Assembly: GCF_041381155.1 (NCBI RefSeq)
Contig: NC_091145.1
Location: 39,323,882 to 39,387,881 of the forward strand
Source of the DNA: Argopecten irradians
Taxonomy: Eukaryota > Mollusca > Bivalvia > Pectinida > Pectinidae
Direction: 5' to 3'
DNA: 64,000 nt
Positions within the stretch are counted from its first letter, which is position 1, and each line of letters starts with the position of its first letter. A program made the translations under genes and the position numbers. Below, piece after piece: positions 50,797 to 63,640 of the stretch. The notes beneath the pieces are model-generated. The model was not told the origin of the DNA. It saw only the letters and a program-made list of their open reading frames with translations, and searched no databases.

Positions 50797-53700
50797 CAAG
50801 AGGCCCAGAGGGCCTGTATCGCTCACCTGGTTTTTTGTTAGTAATTATCACAATACTCTGACAATTAGAAAAATAAGCAAAATTGACTCCCAAAGTTTAA
50901 TTTTGAATCACAACCATACAATGATGCTATTGATACCATACAAATATGCTATCCAATACATAGTTTCAGAGACAAAGTAATTTATATGAAAATAGTAGCC
51001 TAATTGACCTTTTTGACCTCGCATCTATTGCCGTTTAAGGCCCCGGGTGTCAGCCCTATCATTTGTACAATTTCAAATCCCAACCCTATTAGGATGCTAC
51101 CATTGCATTATAAGTGCTTTTCCATTCTTAGTTGCAGAGAAGAAGTCGTTTATATGGAAATAGCCAAATTGACCCCTTTTGACCCCACCCTTCAGGCCCC
51201 GGGGGGGTCAGCCCCATCATTTGCAAAATTTTGAATCCAAACCCTATAAGGATGTAACCATTGCATTATGAGCGCAATCCCATGTTAAGTTGCAGAGAAC
51301 AAGAGGCCCAAAGGGCCTTAACGGTCATCTGACTACCTTGGCAATAGTAAAATTTATTTCATATGGTGTCACTTTGTCAGGACCATGTCAGGATCATTTT
51401 CCATTTCCTTCAACAAATTTTATTTCAAACAAGAGGCCCAAGGGCCTTAACATGTAGGAATTTAATTAGATATAGTGTCATAGTAGCCTTCTTCAATTTG
51501 GGATCAACCAGAGATGTAACAATACTTTGTCGATCCATGTCAGGATCATCTCAGGCAAGTTTCAGCCAAATCACACAGGCAGAAGTTGAGAAGAAGTTCA
51601 AAATGTGTTTTCAAGATGGCGGCTGTGGCGGCCATCTTGGATTTTGGATTGACCCAAAAGAAATCACAACACTTTGTCGGGACCATGTCAGGATCATTTC
51701 ATGCAAGTTTCAGCCAAATCGCACCGGTAGAACTTGAGAAGAAGTTAAAAATGTGTTTTCAAGATGGCGGCCATCTTGGATTTCGGATCGATTTGAAAAA
51801 TACCAACACTTTATGGGGACCATGTCAGGATCATTTCATGCAAGTTTCGGCCAAATCGCACTGGTAGAACTTGAGAAGAAGTTCAAAATGTGTTTTCAAG
51901 ATGGCGGCTGTGGCGGCCATCTTGGATTTCAGATCGACCCAAAAAATAACAACACTTTGTCGGGACCATGTCAGGATCACTTCATGCAAGTATCAGCCAA
52001 ATCGCACCGGTAGAACTTGAGAAGAAGTTCAAAATGTGTTTTCAAGATGGCGGCTGTGGCGGCCATCTTGGATTTCGGATCGACCCAAAAGAAATCACAA
52101 CACTTTGTCGGGACCATGTCAGGATCATTTCATGCAAGTTTCAGCCATATCGCACCGGTAGAACTTGAGAAGAAGTTAAAAATGTGTTTTCAAGATGGCG
52201 GCCATCTTGGATTTCAGATCGACCCGAAAAATAACAACACTTTGTCGGGACTATGTCAGGATCATTTCATGCAAGTTTCAGCCAAATCGCACCAGTAGAA
52301 CTTGAGAAGAAGTTCAAAATGTGTTTTCAAGATGGCGGCTGTGGCGGCCATCTTGGATTTCAGATCGACCCAAAAAAATAACAGCACTTTGTCGGGGACC
52401 ATGTCAGGATCACTTCATGCAAGTATAAGCCAAATCGCACCGGTAGAACTTGAGAAGAAGTTCAAAATGTGTTTTCAAGATGGCGGCTGTGGCGGCCATC
52501 TTGGATTTCGGATCGACCCGAAAAATAACAGCACTTTGTCGGGACCATGTCAGGATCATTTCATGCAAGTTTCAGCCAAATCGCACCGGTAGAACTTGAG
52601 AAGAAGTTAAAAATGTGTTTTCAAGATGGCGGCCATCTTGGATTTCAGATCGACCCGAAAAATAACAACACTTTGTCGGGACTATGTCAGGATCATTTCA
52701 TGCAAGTTTCAGCCAAATCGCACCAGTAGAACTTGAGAAGAAGTTCAAAATGTGTTTTCAAGATGGCGGCTGTGGCGGCCATCTTGGATTTCAGATCGAC
52801 CCAAAAAATAACAACACTTTGTCGGGACCATGTCAGGATCACTTCATGCAAGTATAAGCCAAATCGCACCGGTAGAACTTGAGAAGAAGTTCAAAATGTG
52901 TTTTCAAGATGGCGGCTGTGGCGGCCATCTTGGATTTCGGATCGACCCGAAAAATAACAGCACTTTGTCGGGACCATGTCAGGATCATTTCATGCAAGTT
53001 TCAGCCAAATCGCACTCGTAGAACTTGAGAAGAAGTTAAAAATGTGTTTTCAAGATGGCGGCTGTGGCGGCCATCTTGGATATTGGATTGACCCGAAAAA
53101 TAACAGCACTTTGTCGGGACCATGTCAGGATCATTTCATGCAAGTTTCAGCCAAATCGCACTCGTAGAACTTGAGAAGAAGTTAAAAATGTGTTTTCAAG
53201 ATGGCGGCTGTGGCGGCCATCTTGGATTTCGGATCGATCCGAAAAATACCAACACTTTATGGGGACCATGTCAGGATCATTTCATGCAAGTTTCGGCCAA
53301 ATCGCACTGGTAGAACTTGAGAAGAAGTTCAAAATGTGTTTTCAAGATGGCGGCTGTGGCGGCCATCTTGGATTTCGGATCGACCCGAAAAATAACAACA
53401 CTTTGTCGGGACCACGTCAGGATTGTTTTGCGCAAGTTTCAGCCAAGTCGCACCGGTAGAACTTGAGAAGAAGTTCAAAATGTGTTTTCAAGATGGCGGC
53501 TGTGACGGCCATCTTGGATTTCGGATCGACCCGAAAAATAACAACACTTTGTCGGGACCATGTCAGGATCATTTCATGCAAGTTTCAGCCAAATCGCACC
53601 GGTAGAACTTGAGAAGAAGTTCAAAATGTGTTTTCAAGATGGCGGCTGTGGCGGCCATCTTGGATTTCGAATCGACCTGAAAAATAACAACACTTTGTCG

Positions 53701-55232
53701 GGACCATGTCAGGATTGTTTCATGCAAGTTTCAGTCAAATCGCACCGATAGAACTTGAGAAGAAGTTCAAAATGTGAAATGTTAACGCACGGCGGACGGC
53801 GCACGGCGGACGGCGGACGACGACGGACGAAACATGACGACTATAGGTCATCCTGACCCTTCGGGTCAGATGACCTAAAAAGTCATTTATATGGAAATTG
53901 ACCACTTTTGACCCCGCCCCTCAGGCCCCCGGGGGTCAGCCCTATCATTTGCTCAATTTGGAATCCCCAGCTTACAAGGATGCTACCATTGCATTATGGG
54001 TGCTATACCATGCTTAGTTGCAGAGAAGAAGTCATTTATATGGAAATAGCCAAAATGACCCCTTTTGACCCCGCCCCTCAGGCCCCCGGGAGGTCAGCCC
54101 TATCATTTGCAAAATTTTAAATCCCCAGCCTACAAGGATGCTACCAGTGCATTATGGGTGCTATACCATGCTTAGTTTCAGAGAAGAAGTCGTTTATATG
54201 GAAATAGCCAAATTGACCCCTTTTGACCCCGCCCCTCAGGGCCCCCGGGGGGTCAGCCCCATCATTTGCACAATTTGGAATCCCCACCCTATAAGGATGC
54301 TACCATTGCATAATGGGTGCTATACCATGCTTAGTTGCAGAGAAGAAGTCATTTATATGAAAATAGCCAAATTAACCCCTTTTGACCCCGCCCCTCAGGC
54401 CCCCGGGGGGTCAGCCCTATCATTTGCATAATTTTGAATGCCCACCCTATAAGGATGCTACCATTGCATTATGGGTGCTATACCATGCTTAGTTTCAGAG
54501 AAGAAGTCGTTTATACGGAAATAGCCAAATTGGCCCCTTTTGACCCCGCCCCTCAGGCCCCCGGGGGGTCAGCCCCATTATTTGTACAATTTTGAATCCC
54601 CACCCTATAAGGATGCTACCAGTGCATTATGGGTGCTATACCATGCTTAGTTTCAGAGAAGAAGTCGTTTATATGGAAATAGCCAAATTGACCCCTTTTG
54701 ACCCCGCCCCTCAGGCCCCCCGGGGGTCAGCCCCATCATTTGTACAATTTTGAATCCCCACCCTATAATGATACTACAATTGCATTATGAGTGCTATCTC
54801 ATGCTTAGTTTCAGAGAAGAAGTCGTTTATATGGAAATAGCCAAATTGACCCCATTTGACCCCGCCCCTCAGGCCCCCTGGGGGTCAGCCCCATCATTTG
54901 TACAATTTTGAATCCGCATCCTATAAGGATGCTACCATTGCATTATGGGTGCTATCCCATGCTTGGTTTCAGAGTAGAAGTCGTTTATATGGAAATAGCC
55001 AAATTGACCCCTTTTGGCCCCGCCCCTCAGGCCCCCGGGGGGTCAGCCCCATCATTTGTACAATTTTCAGTTAGTAGCCCATAAGGATGCTACCAGTCAA
55101 ATTTTGTTGAAATCCGACCAGCGGTTATGGAGAAGAAGTCGATTGTTGACGGACGCCGGACGCCGGACGCCGGACGCCGGACGCTGCGGTATCCCATAAG
55201 CTCACCTCGGTCCTTTGGACCAGGTGAGCTAA
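50797..55232 (+). mobile_element. Helitron-like/HINE-like element with internal ~148-bp units, interrupted by a second element
   Basis: The 5' end is AAGAGGCCCAGAGGGCC with TATCGCTCACCTGG. The 3' end is AAGCTCACCTCGGTCC, TTTGGACCAGGTGAGCTAAC. Internal units read TTTATATGGAAATAGCCAAA, TTGACCCCTTTTGACCCCG and CCCCGGGGGGTCAGCCC. They lie at 50890-51295 and 53880-55080. A GGACGCCGGACGCC run precedes the 3' hairpin. The middle is occupied by the 51297-53876 element. Confidence 0.75.
51297..53876 (+). mobile_element. Nested Helitron-like element with ~15 units of a 146-bp palindromic satellite
   Basis: The 5' end is ACAAGAGGCCCAAAGGGCC with TTAACGGTCATCTGAC. The 3' end is TATAGGTCATCCTGACCC, TTCGGGTCAGATGACCTAA. 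It interrupts a host unit between CAGAGAA and AAGTCATTTATATGG. A second 5'-like start at 51428 suggests a tandem or nested start. Internal units are 146 bp, or 137 bp where CTGTGGCGG is absent. Each holds CAAGATGGCGGC...GGCCATCTTGG. Short open frames through it are repeat artefacts. Confidence 0.78.
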
Positions 55233-55844
55233 CAATGAAGAGCTACTATATCCAGAGAACAAACATTACCAGTAGCCTATCCAAATAGTATCATCAGCTT
55301 TACCTCCTTCGTTGCATTCAAAATAGGCATACACAATGCAAACACTTGTCCACCTTCAGTACAATAGAACACTGACCGTTCTGCTGTGGACATCATAAAA
55401 CCACAGGAATACTATCTTATATTAATACTCATTGTCAGGATGCTCTTGCTTTGTTTACGATTTTACTAAAAGTTTACTATAGAGGTTACTCAACTGTGAC
55501 CGGTCATTCATTCACCTGTAATGCAAGTGCTTTTCCCAGATAAGTTGTTAGACTGGTTTCGCGAGGTAGGCCAACACCGACACTTCCCAGGTTAGTAGGA
55601 GAAAGTTAAAAATCATGTGCTTGGCATGAGCATGAAGTTTGCTTCACAAGCTATCCAAGGTAAGAGTGGTCAGTACCAGGCAGGACTTCGACCAGGAAGG
55701 TTGGGTGCCAAGTATTGGGCTATATAGGAGGGCTGTGTACCTAAACTCCTAACTAAAGTACCTGTTAGGATGACATTATATTAGCTGGGTGCTAATTATT
55801 GCTGTGTGCCTGTAAATATATTATTTCCAAGCTGTGTGATTCGA
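55233..55844. other. Unique sequence before the 37-bp satellite
   Basis: Mostly unrecognised. On the reverse strand at about 55304-55348, pieces encoding KCLHCVC and ECNEG next to a GTAAAG donor hint at a Cys-rich exon, but the frame is interrupted. Near the right end GCTGTGTGCCTGT-like phrases grade into the satellite. Confidence 0.4.
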
Positions 55845-58800
55845 AGCTGTGACGTCTGGGGTTGTGTGCCCTGTGTTTGTTGGACTGTGTGTCCAGTCGA
55901 CTGTGTGTCTATTATGAAGGACTGAGTGTCCGAATGACTGTGTGTCCATTATGAAGGACTGAGTGTCCGAATGACTGTGTCCATTATGAAGGACTGAGTG
56001 TCCGAATGACTGTGTGTCCATTATGAAGGACTGAGTGTCCGAATGACTGTGTGTCCATTATGAAGGACTGAGTGTCCGAATGACTGTGTGTCCATTATGA
56101 AGGACTGAGTGTCCGAATGACTGTGTGTCCATTATGAAGGACTGAGTGTCCGAATGACTGTGTGTCCATTATGAAGGACTGAGTGTCCGAATGACTGTGT
56201 GTCCATTATGAAGGACTGAGTGTCCGAATGACTGTGTGTCTATTATGAAGGACTGAGTGTCCGAATGACTGTGTGTCTATTATGAAGGACTGAGTGTCCG
56301 AATGACTGTGTGTCTATTATGAAGGACTGAGTGTCCGAATGAATGACTGTGTGTCTATTATGAAGGACTGAGTGTCCGAATGACTGTGTGTCCATTATGA
56401 AGGACTGAGTGTCCGAATGACTGTGTGTCCATTATGAAGGACTGAGTGTCCGAATGACTGTGTGTCTATTATGAAGGACTGAGTGTCCGAATGACTGTGT
56501 GTCTATTATGAAGGACTGAGTGTCCGAATGACTGTGTGTCCATTATGAAGGACTGAGTGTCCGAATGACTGTGTGTCTATTATGAAGGACTGAGTGTCCG
56601 AATGGCTGTGTGCCTATTATGAAGGACTGAGTGTCCGAATGGCTGTGTGTCCATTATGAAGGACTGAGTGTCCGAATGACTGTGTGTCTATTATGAAGGA
56701 CTGAGTGTCCGAATGACTGTGTGTCCATTATGAAGGACTGAGTGTCCGAATGACTGTGTGTCCATTATGAAGGACTGAGTGTCCGAATGACTGTGTGTCT
56801 ATTATGAAGGACTGAGTGTCCGAATGACTGTGTGTCCATTATGAAGGACTGAGTGTCCGAATGACTGTGTGTCCATTATGAAGGACTGAGTGTCCGAATG
56901 ACTGTGTGTCTATTATGAAGGACTGAGTGTCCGAATGACTGTGTGTCCATTATGAAGGACTGAGTGTCCAAATGGCTGTGTGTCCATTATGAAGGACTGA
57001 GTGTCCGAATGACTGTGTGTCCATTATGAAGGACTGAGTGTCCGAATGGCTGTGTGTCCATTATGAAGGACTGAGTGTCCGAATGACTGTGTGTCTATTA
57101 TGAAGGACTGAGTGTCCGAATGACTGTGTGCCTATTATGAAGGACTGAGTGTCCGAATGACTGTGTGTCTATTATGAAGGACTGTGTGTCCGAATGACTG
57201 TGTGTCTATTATGAAGGACTGAGTGTCCGAATGACTGTGTGTCCATTATGAAGGACTGAGTGTCCGAATGACTGTGTGTCTATTATGAAGGACTGAGTGT
57301 CCGAATGACTGTGTGTCTATTATGAAGGACTGAGTGTCCGAATGACTGTGTGTCCATTATGAAGGACTGAGTGTCCGAATGACTGTGTGTCTAATATGAA
57401 GGACTGATGAATGGACTGTGTGTCTATTATGAAGGACTGTATCCGAATGGCTGTGTGCCTATTATGAAGGACTGTGTGTGTCCGAAATGGCTGTGTGTCC
57501 ATTTTGAAGGACTGTGTGTGTCCGAATGGCTGTGTGACCTGTTGTGCCTATTATGAAGGAGCTGAGTGTCCAAATGAATGTGTGTGCCTATGATTATGAA
57601 GGACTGAGTGTCCGATTATGACTGTGTGTCCATTATGAAGGACTGAGTGTCCGGAAATGACTGTGTGTCCTATTATGAAGGACTGAGTGTCTTGAATGGA
57701 CTGTGTGCCTATTATGAAGGTGACTGATGTGTCCGACATGACTGTGTGTCCATTTATGAAGGACTGAGTGTCCGAATGACTGTGTGTGTCCATTATGAAG
57801 GACGACTGAGTGTCCGAATGACTGTGTGTCCATTATGAAGGACTGAGTGTGTCCGAATGACTGTGTGTCTATTATGAAGGACTGAGTGTCCGAATGACTG
57901 TGTGTCCATTATGAGGGGACTGAGTGTCCTATGAATGACTGTGTGTCCATTATGAAGGACTGAGTGTCCGAATGACATGGTGTGTCCATTATGAAGGACT
58001 GAGTGTCCAAATGACTGTGTGTCCATTATGAAGGACTGAGTGTCCAACGAATGACTGTGTGTCTATTATGAAGGACTGAGTGTCCGAATGACTGTGTGTC
58101 CATTATGAAGGACTGAGTGTCCGAATTGACTGTGTGTCCTATTTTGAAGGAACTGAGTGTCCGAATGACTGTGTGTGTGCCTATTATGAAGGACTGTGAG
58201 ATGTCCGAATGACTGTGTGTCCATTATGAAGGACTGAGTGTCCGAATGACTGTGTGTCCATTATGAAGGACTGAGTGTCAGAATGACTGTGTCCATTATG
58301 AAGGACTGAGTGTCCGAATGACTGTGTGTCCATTATGAAGGACTGAGTGTCCAAATGACTGTGTGTCCATTATGAAGGACTGAGTGTCCGAATGACTGTG
58401 TGTCCATTATGAAGGACTGAGTGTCCGAATGACTGTGTGTCCATTATGAAGGACTGAGTGTCCGAATGACTGTGTGTCCATTATGAAGGACTGAGTGTCC
58501 GAATGACTGTGTGTCCATTATGAAGGACTGAGTGTCCAAATGACTGTGTGTCCATTATGAAGGACTGAGTGTCCGAATGACTGTGTGTCCATTATGAAGG
58601 ACTGAGTGTCCAAATGACTGTGTGTCTATTATGAAGGACTGAGTGTCCGAATGACTGTGTATCCATTATGAAGGACTGAGTGTCCGAATGACTGTGTGTC
58701 CATTATGAAGGACCTGAGTGTCATAAAATGACTGTGTGTCCTATTATGAAGGACTGAGTGTCCGAATGACTGTGTGTCCATTATGAAGGACTGAGTGTCC

Positions 58801-61800
58801 AAATGACTGATTGTGTCCATTATGAAGGACTGAGTGTCCGAATGACTGTGTGTCCATTATGAAGGACTGAGTGTCCGAATGACTGTGTGTCCATTATGAA
58901 GGACTGAGTGTCCGAATGACTGTGTGTCCATTATGAAGGACTGAGTGTCCGAATGACTGTGTGTCCATTATGAAGGACTGAGTGTCCGAATGACTGTGTG
59001 TCCATTATGAAGGACTGAGTGTCCAAATGACTGTGTGTCCATTATGAAGGACTGAGTGTCCAAATGACTGTGTGTCCATTATGAAGGACTGAGTGTCCAA
59101 ATGACTGTGTGTCTATTATGAAGGACTGAGTGTCCGAATGACTGTGTATCCATTATGAAGGACTGGGTGTCCAAATGACTGTGTGTCCATTATGAAGGAC
59201 TGAGTGTCCAAATGACTGTGTGTCCATTATGAAGGACTGAGTGTCCGAATGACTGTGTGTCCATTATGAAGGACTGAGTGTCCAAATGACTGTGTGTCCA
59301 TTATGAAGGACTGAGTGTCCAAATGACTGTGTGTCTATTATGAAGGACTGAGTGTCCGAATGACTGTGTATCCATTATGAAGGACTGAGTGTCCAAATGA
59401 CTGGTGCCTATCGAATGATCTATGAAGGATCTGAGTGTCCAAATGACTGTGTGATCCAATTATGAAGGACTGAGTGTCCGAATGACTGTGTGTCCAAATT
59501 ATGAAGGACTAAGTGTCCGGAATGACTGTGTCATCCATTATGAAATGAGTGCTGTGAATGACTGGTTGTCCATTATGAAGGACTGAGTGTCCGAATGACT
59601 GTGTGTCCATTATGAAGGACTGAGTGTCCGAATGACTGTGTGTCCATTATGAAGGACTGAGTGTCCGAATGACTGTGTGTCCATTATGAAGGACTGAGTG
59701 TCCAAATGACTGTGTGTCCATTATGAAGGACTGAGTGTCCGAATGACTGTGTGTCCATTATGAAGGACTGAGTGTCCGAATGACTGTGTGTCCATTATGA
59801 AGGACTGAGTGTCCAAATGACTGTGTGTGTCCATTATGAAGGACTGAGTGTCCGAATGACTGTGTGTCTATTATGAAGGACTGAGTGTCCCCGCTAATGA
59901 CTGTGTGTCCATTATGAAGGACTGAGTGTCCGAATGACTGTGTGTCTATTATGAAGGACTGAGTGTCCGAATGACTGTGTGTCTATTATGAAGGACTGAG
60001 TGTCCGAATGACTGTGTGCCTATTTTGAAGGACTGAGTGTCCGAATGACTGTGTGTCTATTATGAAGGACTGAGTGTCCCGAATGACTGTGTGCCTATTT
60101 ATGAAGGACTGAGTGTCCGAATGGATGTGTGTGCCTATTATGAAGGACTGAGTGTCCGAATGACTGTGTGTCCATTATGAAGGACTGAGTGTCCCGAATG
60201 ACAGTGTGTCCATTATGAAGGACTGAGTTGTCCAAAATGACTGTGTGTCCATTATGAAGGACTGAGTGTCCGAATGACTGTGTGTCCATTATGAAGGACT
60301 GAGTGTCAGAAATGACTGTGTGTCCATTATGAAGGACTGAGTGTCCAAATGACTGTGTGTCCATTATGAAGGACTGAGTGTCCAAATGACTGTGTGTCCA
60401 TTATGAAGGACTGAGTGTCCGAAATGACTGTGTGTCCATTATGAAGGACTGAGTGTTCCGAATGACTGTGTGTCTATTATGAAGGACTGAGTGTCCGAAT
60501 GACTGTGTGTCCATTATGAAGGACTGAGTGTCCGAATGACTGTGTGTCCATTATGAAGGACTGAGTGTCCGAATGACTGTGTGTCCATTATGAAGGACTG
60601 AGTGTCCGAATGACTGTGTGTCTATTATTGAAGGACTGTTGTCCGAAATGGCTGTGTCCTATTTTGAAGGACTGAGGTGTCCAAATGACTGTGTGCCTTA
60701 TTATGAAGGACTGAGTTGTCCGAAATGACTATGTGTGTGTCCATTATGAAGGACTGAGTGTCCGAAATGCTGTGTGTCCATTATGAAGGACTGAGTGTCC
60801 GAATGACTGTGTGTCTATTATGAAGGACTGAGTGTCCGAATGACTGTGTGCCTATTATGAAGGACTGAGTGTCCGAATGACTGTGTGCCTATTATGAAGG
60901 ACTGAGTGTCCGAATGACTGTGTGCCTATTATGAAGGACTGAGTGTCCGAATGACTGTGTGTCCATTATGAAGGACTGAGTGTCCAAATGACTGTGTGTC
61001 CATTATGAAGGACTGAGTGTCCGAATGACTGTGTGTCTATTATGAAGGACTGAGTGTCCGAATGACTGTGTGCCTATTATGAAGGACTGAGTGTCCGAAT
61101 GACTGTGTGTCCATTATGAAGGACTGAGTGTCCGAATGACTGTGTGCCTATTATGAAGGACTGAGTGTCCGAATGACTGTGTGTCCATTATGAAGGACTG
61201 AGTGTCCAAATGACTGTGTGTCTATTATGAAGGACTGAGTGTCCGAATGACTGTGTGTCTATTATGAAGGACTGAGTGTCCGAATGACTGTGTGTCCATT
61301 ATGAAGGACTGAGTGTCCAAATGACTGTGTGTGTATCCGAATGGCTGTGTGCCTATTTTGAAGGACTGAGTGTCCGAATGACTGTGTGTCTATTATGAAG
61401 GACTGAGTGTCCGAATGACTGTGTGCCTATTATGAAGGACTGAGTGTCCGAATGACTGTGTGTCCATTATGAAGGACTGAGTGTCCGAATGACTGTGTGT
61501 CCATTATGAAGGACTGAGTGTCCGAATGACTGTGTGTCCATTATGAAGGACTGAGTGTCCAAATGACTGTGTGTCCATTATGAAGGACTGAGTGTCCGAA
61601 TGACTGTGTGTCCATTATGAAGGACTGAGTGTCCGAATGACTGTGTGTCCATTATGAAGGACTGAGTGTCCGAATGACTGTGTGTCCATTATGAAGGACT
61701 GAGTGTCCGAATGACTGTGTGTCCATTATGAAGGACTGAGTGTCCGAATGACTGTGTGTCCATTATGAAGGACTGAGTGTCCGAATGACTGTGTGTCCAT

Positions 61801-63640
61801 TATGAAGGACTGAGTGTCCGAATGACTGTGTGTCCATTATGAAGGACTGAGTGTCCGAATGACTGTGTGTCCATTATGAAGGACTGAGTGTCCAAATGAC
61901 TGTGTGTCCATTATGAAGGACTGAGTGTCCGAATGACTGTGTGTCCATTATGAAGGACTGAGTGTCCGAATGACTGTGTGCCCATTATGAAGGACTGAGT
62001 GTCCAAATGACTGTGTGTCTATTATGAAGGACTGAGTGTCCGAATGACTGTGTGTCTATTATGAAGGACTGAGTGTCCGAATGACTGTGTGTCCATTATG
62101 AAGGACTGAGTGTCCAAATGACTGTGTGTCCATTATGAAGGACTGAGTGTCCGAATGACTGTGTGTCCATTATGAAGGACTGAGTGTCCGAATGACTGTG
62201 TGTCCATTATGAAGGACTGAGTGTCCGAATGACTGTGTGTCTATTATGAAGGACTGAGTGTCCGAATGACTGTGTGTCTATTATGAAGGACTGAGTGTCC
62301 GAATGACTGTGTGTCTATTATGAAGGACTGAGTGTCCGAATGACTGTGTGTCCATTATGAAGGACTGAGTGTCCGAATGACTGTGTGTCCATTATGAAGG
62401 ACTGAGTGTCCAAATGACTGTGTGTCCATTATGAAGGACTGAGTGTCCGAATGACTGTGTGTCCATTATGAAGGACTGAGTGTCCGAATGACTGTGTGTC
62501 CATTATGAAGGACTGAGTGTCCGAATGACTGTGTGTCCATTATGAAGGACTGAGTGTCCAAATGACTGTGTGTCCATTATGAAGGACTGAGTGTCCGAAT
62601 GACTGTGACTGTGTGTCTATTATGAAGGACTGAGTGTCCGAATGACTGTGTGTCCATTATGAAGGACTGAGTGTCCAAATGACTGTGTGTCCATTATGAA
62701 GGACTGAGTGTCCGAATGACTGTGTGTCCATTATGAAGGACTGAGTGTCCGAATGACTGTGTGTCCATTATGAAGGACTGAGTGTCCAAATGACTGTGTG
62801 TCCATTATGAAGGACTGAGTGTCCGAATGACTGTGTGTCCATTATGAAGGACTGAGTGTCCGAATGACTGTGTGTCCATTATGAAGGACTGAGTGTCCGA
62901 ATGACTGTGTGTCCATTATGAAGGACTGAGTGTCCGAATGGCTGTGTGTCTATTATGAAGGACTGAGTGTCCGAATGACTGTGTGCCTATTATGAAGGAC
63001 TGAGTGTCCGAATGACTGTGTGTCCATTATGAAGGACTGAGTGTCCGAATGACTGTGTGTCTATTATGAAGGACTGAGTGTCCGAATGACTGTGTGTCCA
63101 TTATGAAGGACTGAGTGTCCGAATGACTGTGTGTCCATTATGAAGGACTGAGTGTCCGAATGACTGTGTGTCTATTATGAAGGACTGAGTGTCCGAATGG
63201 CTGTGTGTCTATTATGAAGGACTGAGTGTCCGAATGACTGTGTGTCCATTATGAAGGACTGAGTGTCCAAATGACTGTGTGTCCATTATGAAGGACTGAG
63301 TGTCCGAATGACTGTGTGTCTATTATGAAGGACTGAGTGTCCGAATGACTGTGTGCCTATTATGAAGGACTGAGTGTCCGAATGGCTGTGTGCCTATTAT
63401 GAAGGACTGAGTGTCCGAATGGCTGTGTGCCTATTATGAAGGACTGAGTGTCCGAATGACTGTGTGTCTATTATGAAGGACTGAGTGTCCGAATGACTGT
63501 GTGTCTATTATGAAGGACTGAGTGTCCGAATGGCTGTGTGCCTATTATGAAGGATGTCCTGTGTGTCCATATGAGGACTGTGTGTCCGAATGGCTGTGTG
63601 TCCATTTTGAAGGACTGTGTGTCCGAATGGCTGTGTGCCT
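55845..63640 (+). repeat. 37-bp satellite, ~210 copies (7.8 kb)
   Basis: Consensus GAATGACTGTGTGTCCATTA followed by TGAAGGACTGAGTGTCC. Three common variant sites split units into subtypes: GTGTCC/GTGTCT/GTGCCT, CCGAATG/CCAAATG and GACTG/GGCTG. Bursts of indels occur at about 57390-58200, 58700-58810, 59400-59570 and 60640-60770, while the rest is clean. 37 is not a multiple of 3, and reverse-strand open frames (MDTQSFGHSVLHNGHT...) are artefacts. Confidence 0.97.

Noticed and set aside
51363-53751. Many ~60-95-residue frames (MSGSFHASFSQIAPVELEKK...)
   Set aside because: They recur with the 146-bp satellite of a Helitron-like element and match no protein family.
55821-60385. Reverse-strand frames MDTQSFGHSVLHNGHT...
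   Set aside because: They are the 37-bp satellite read through. The period is not a multiple of 3, and the frames end at random.
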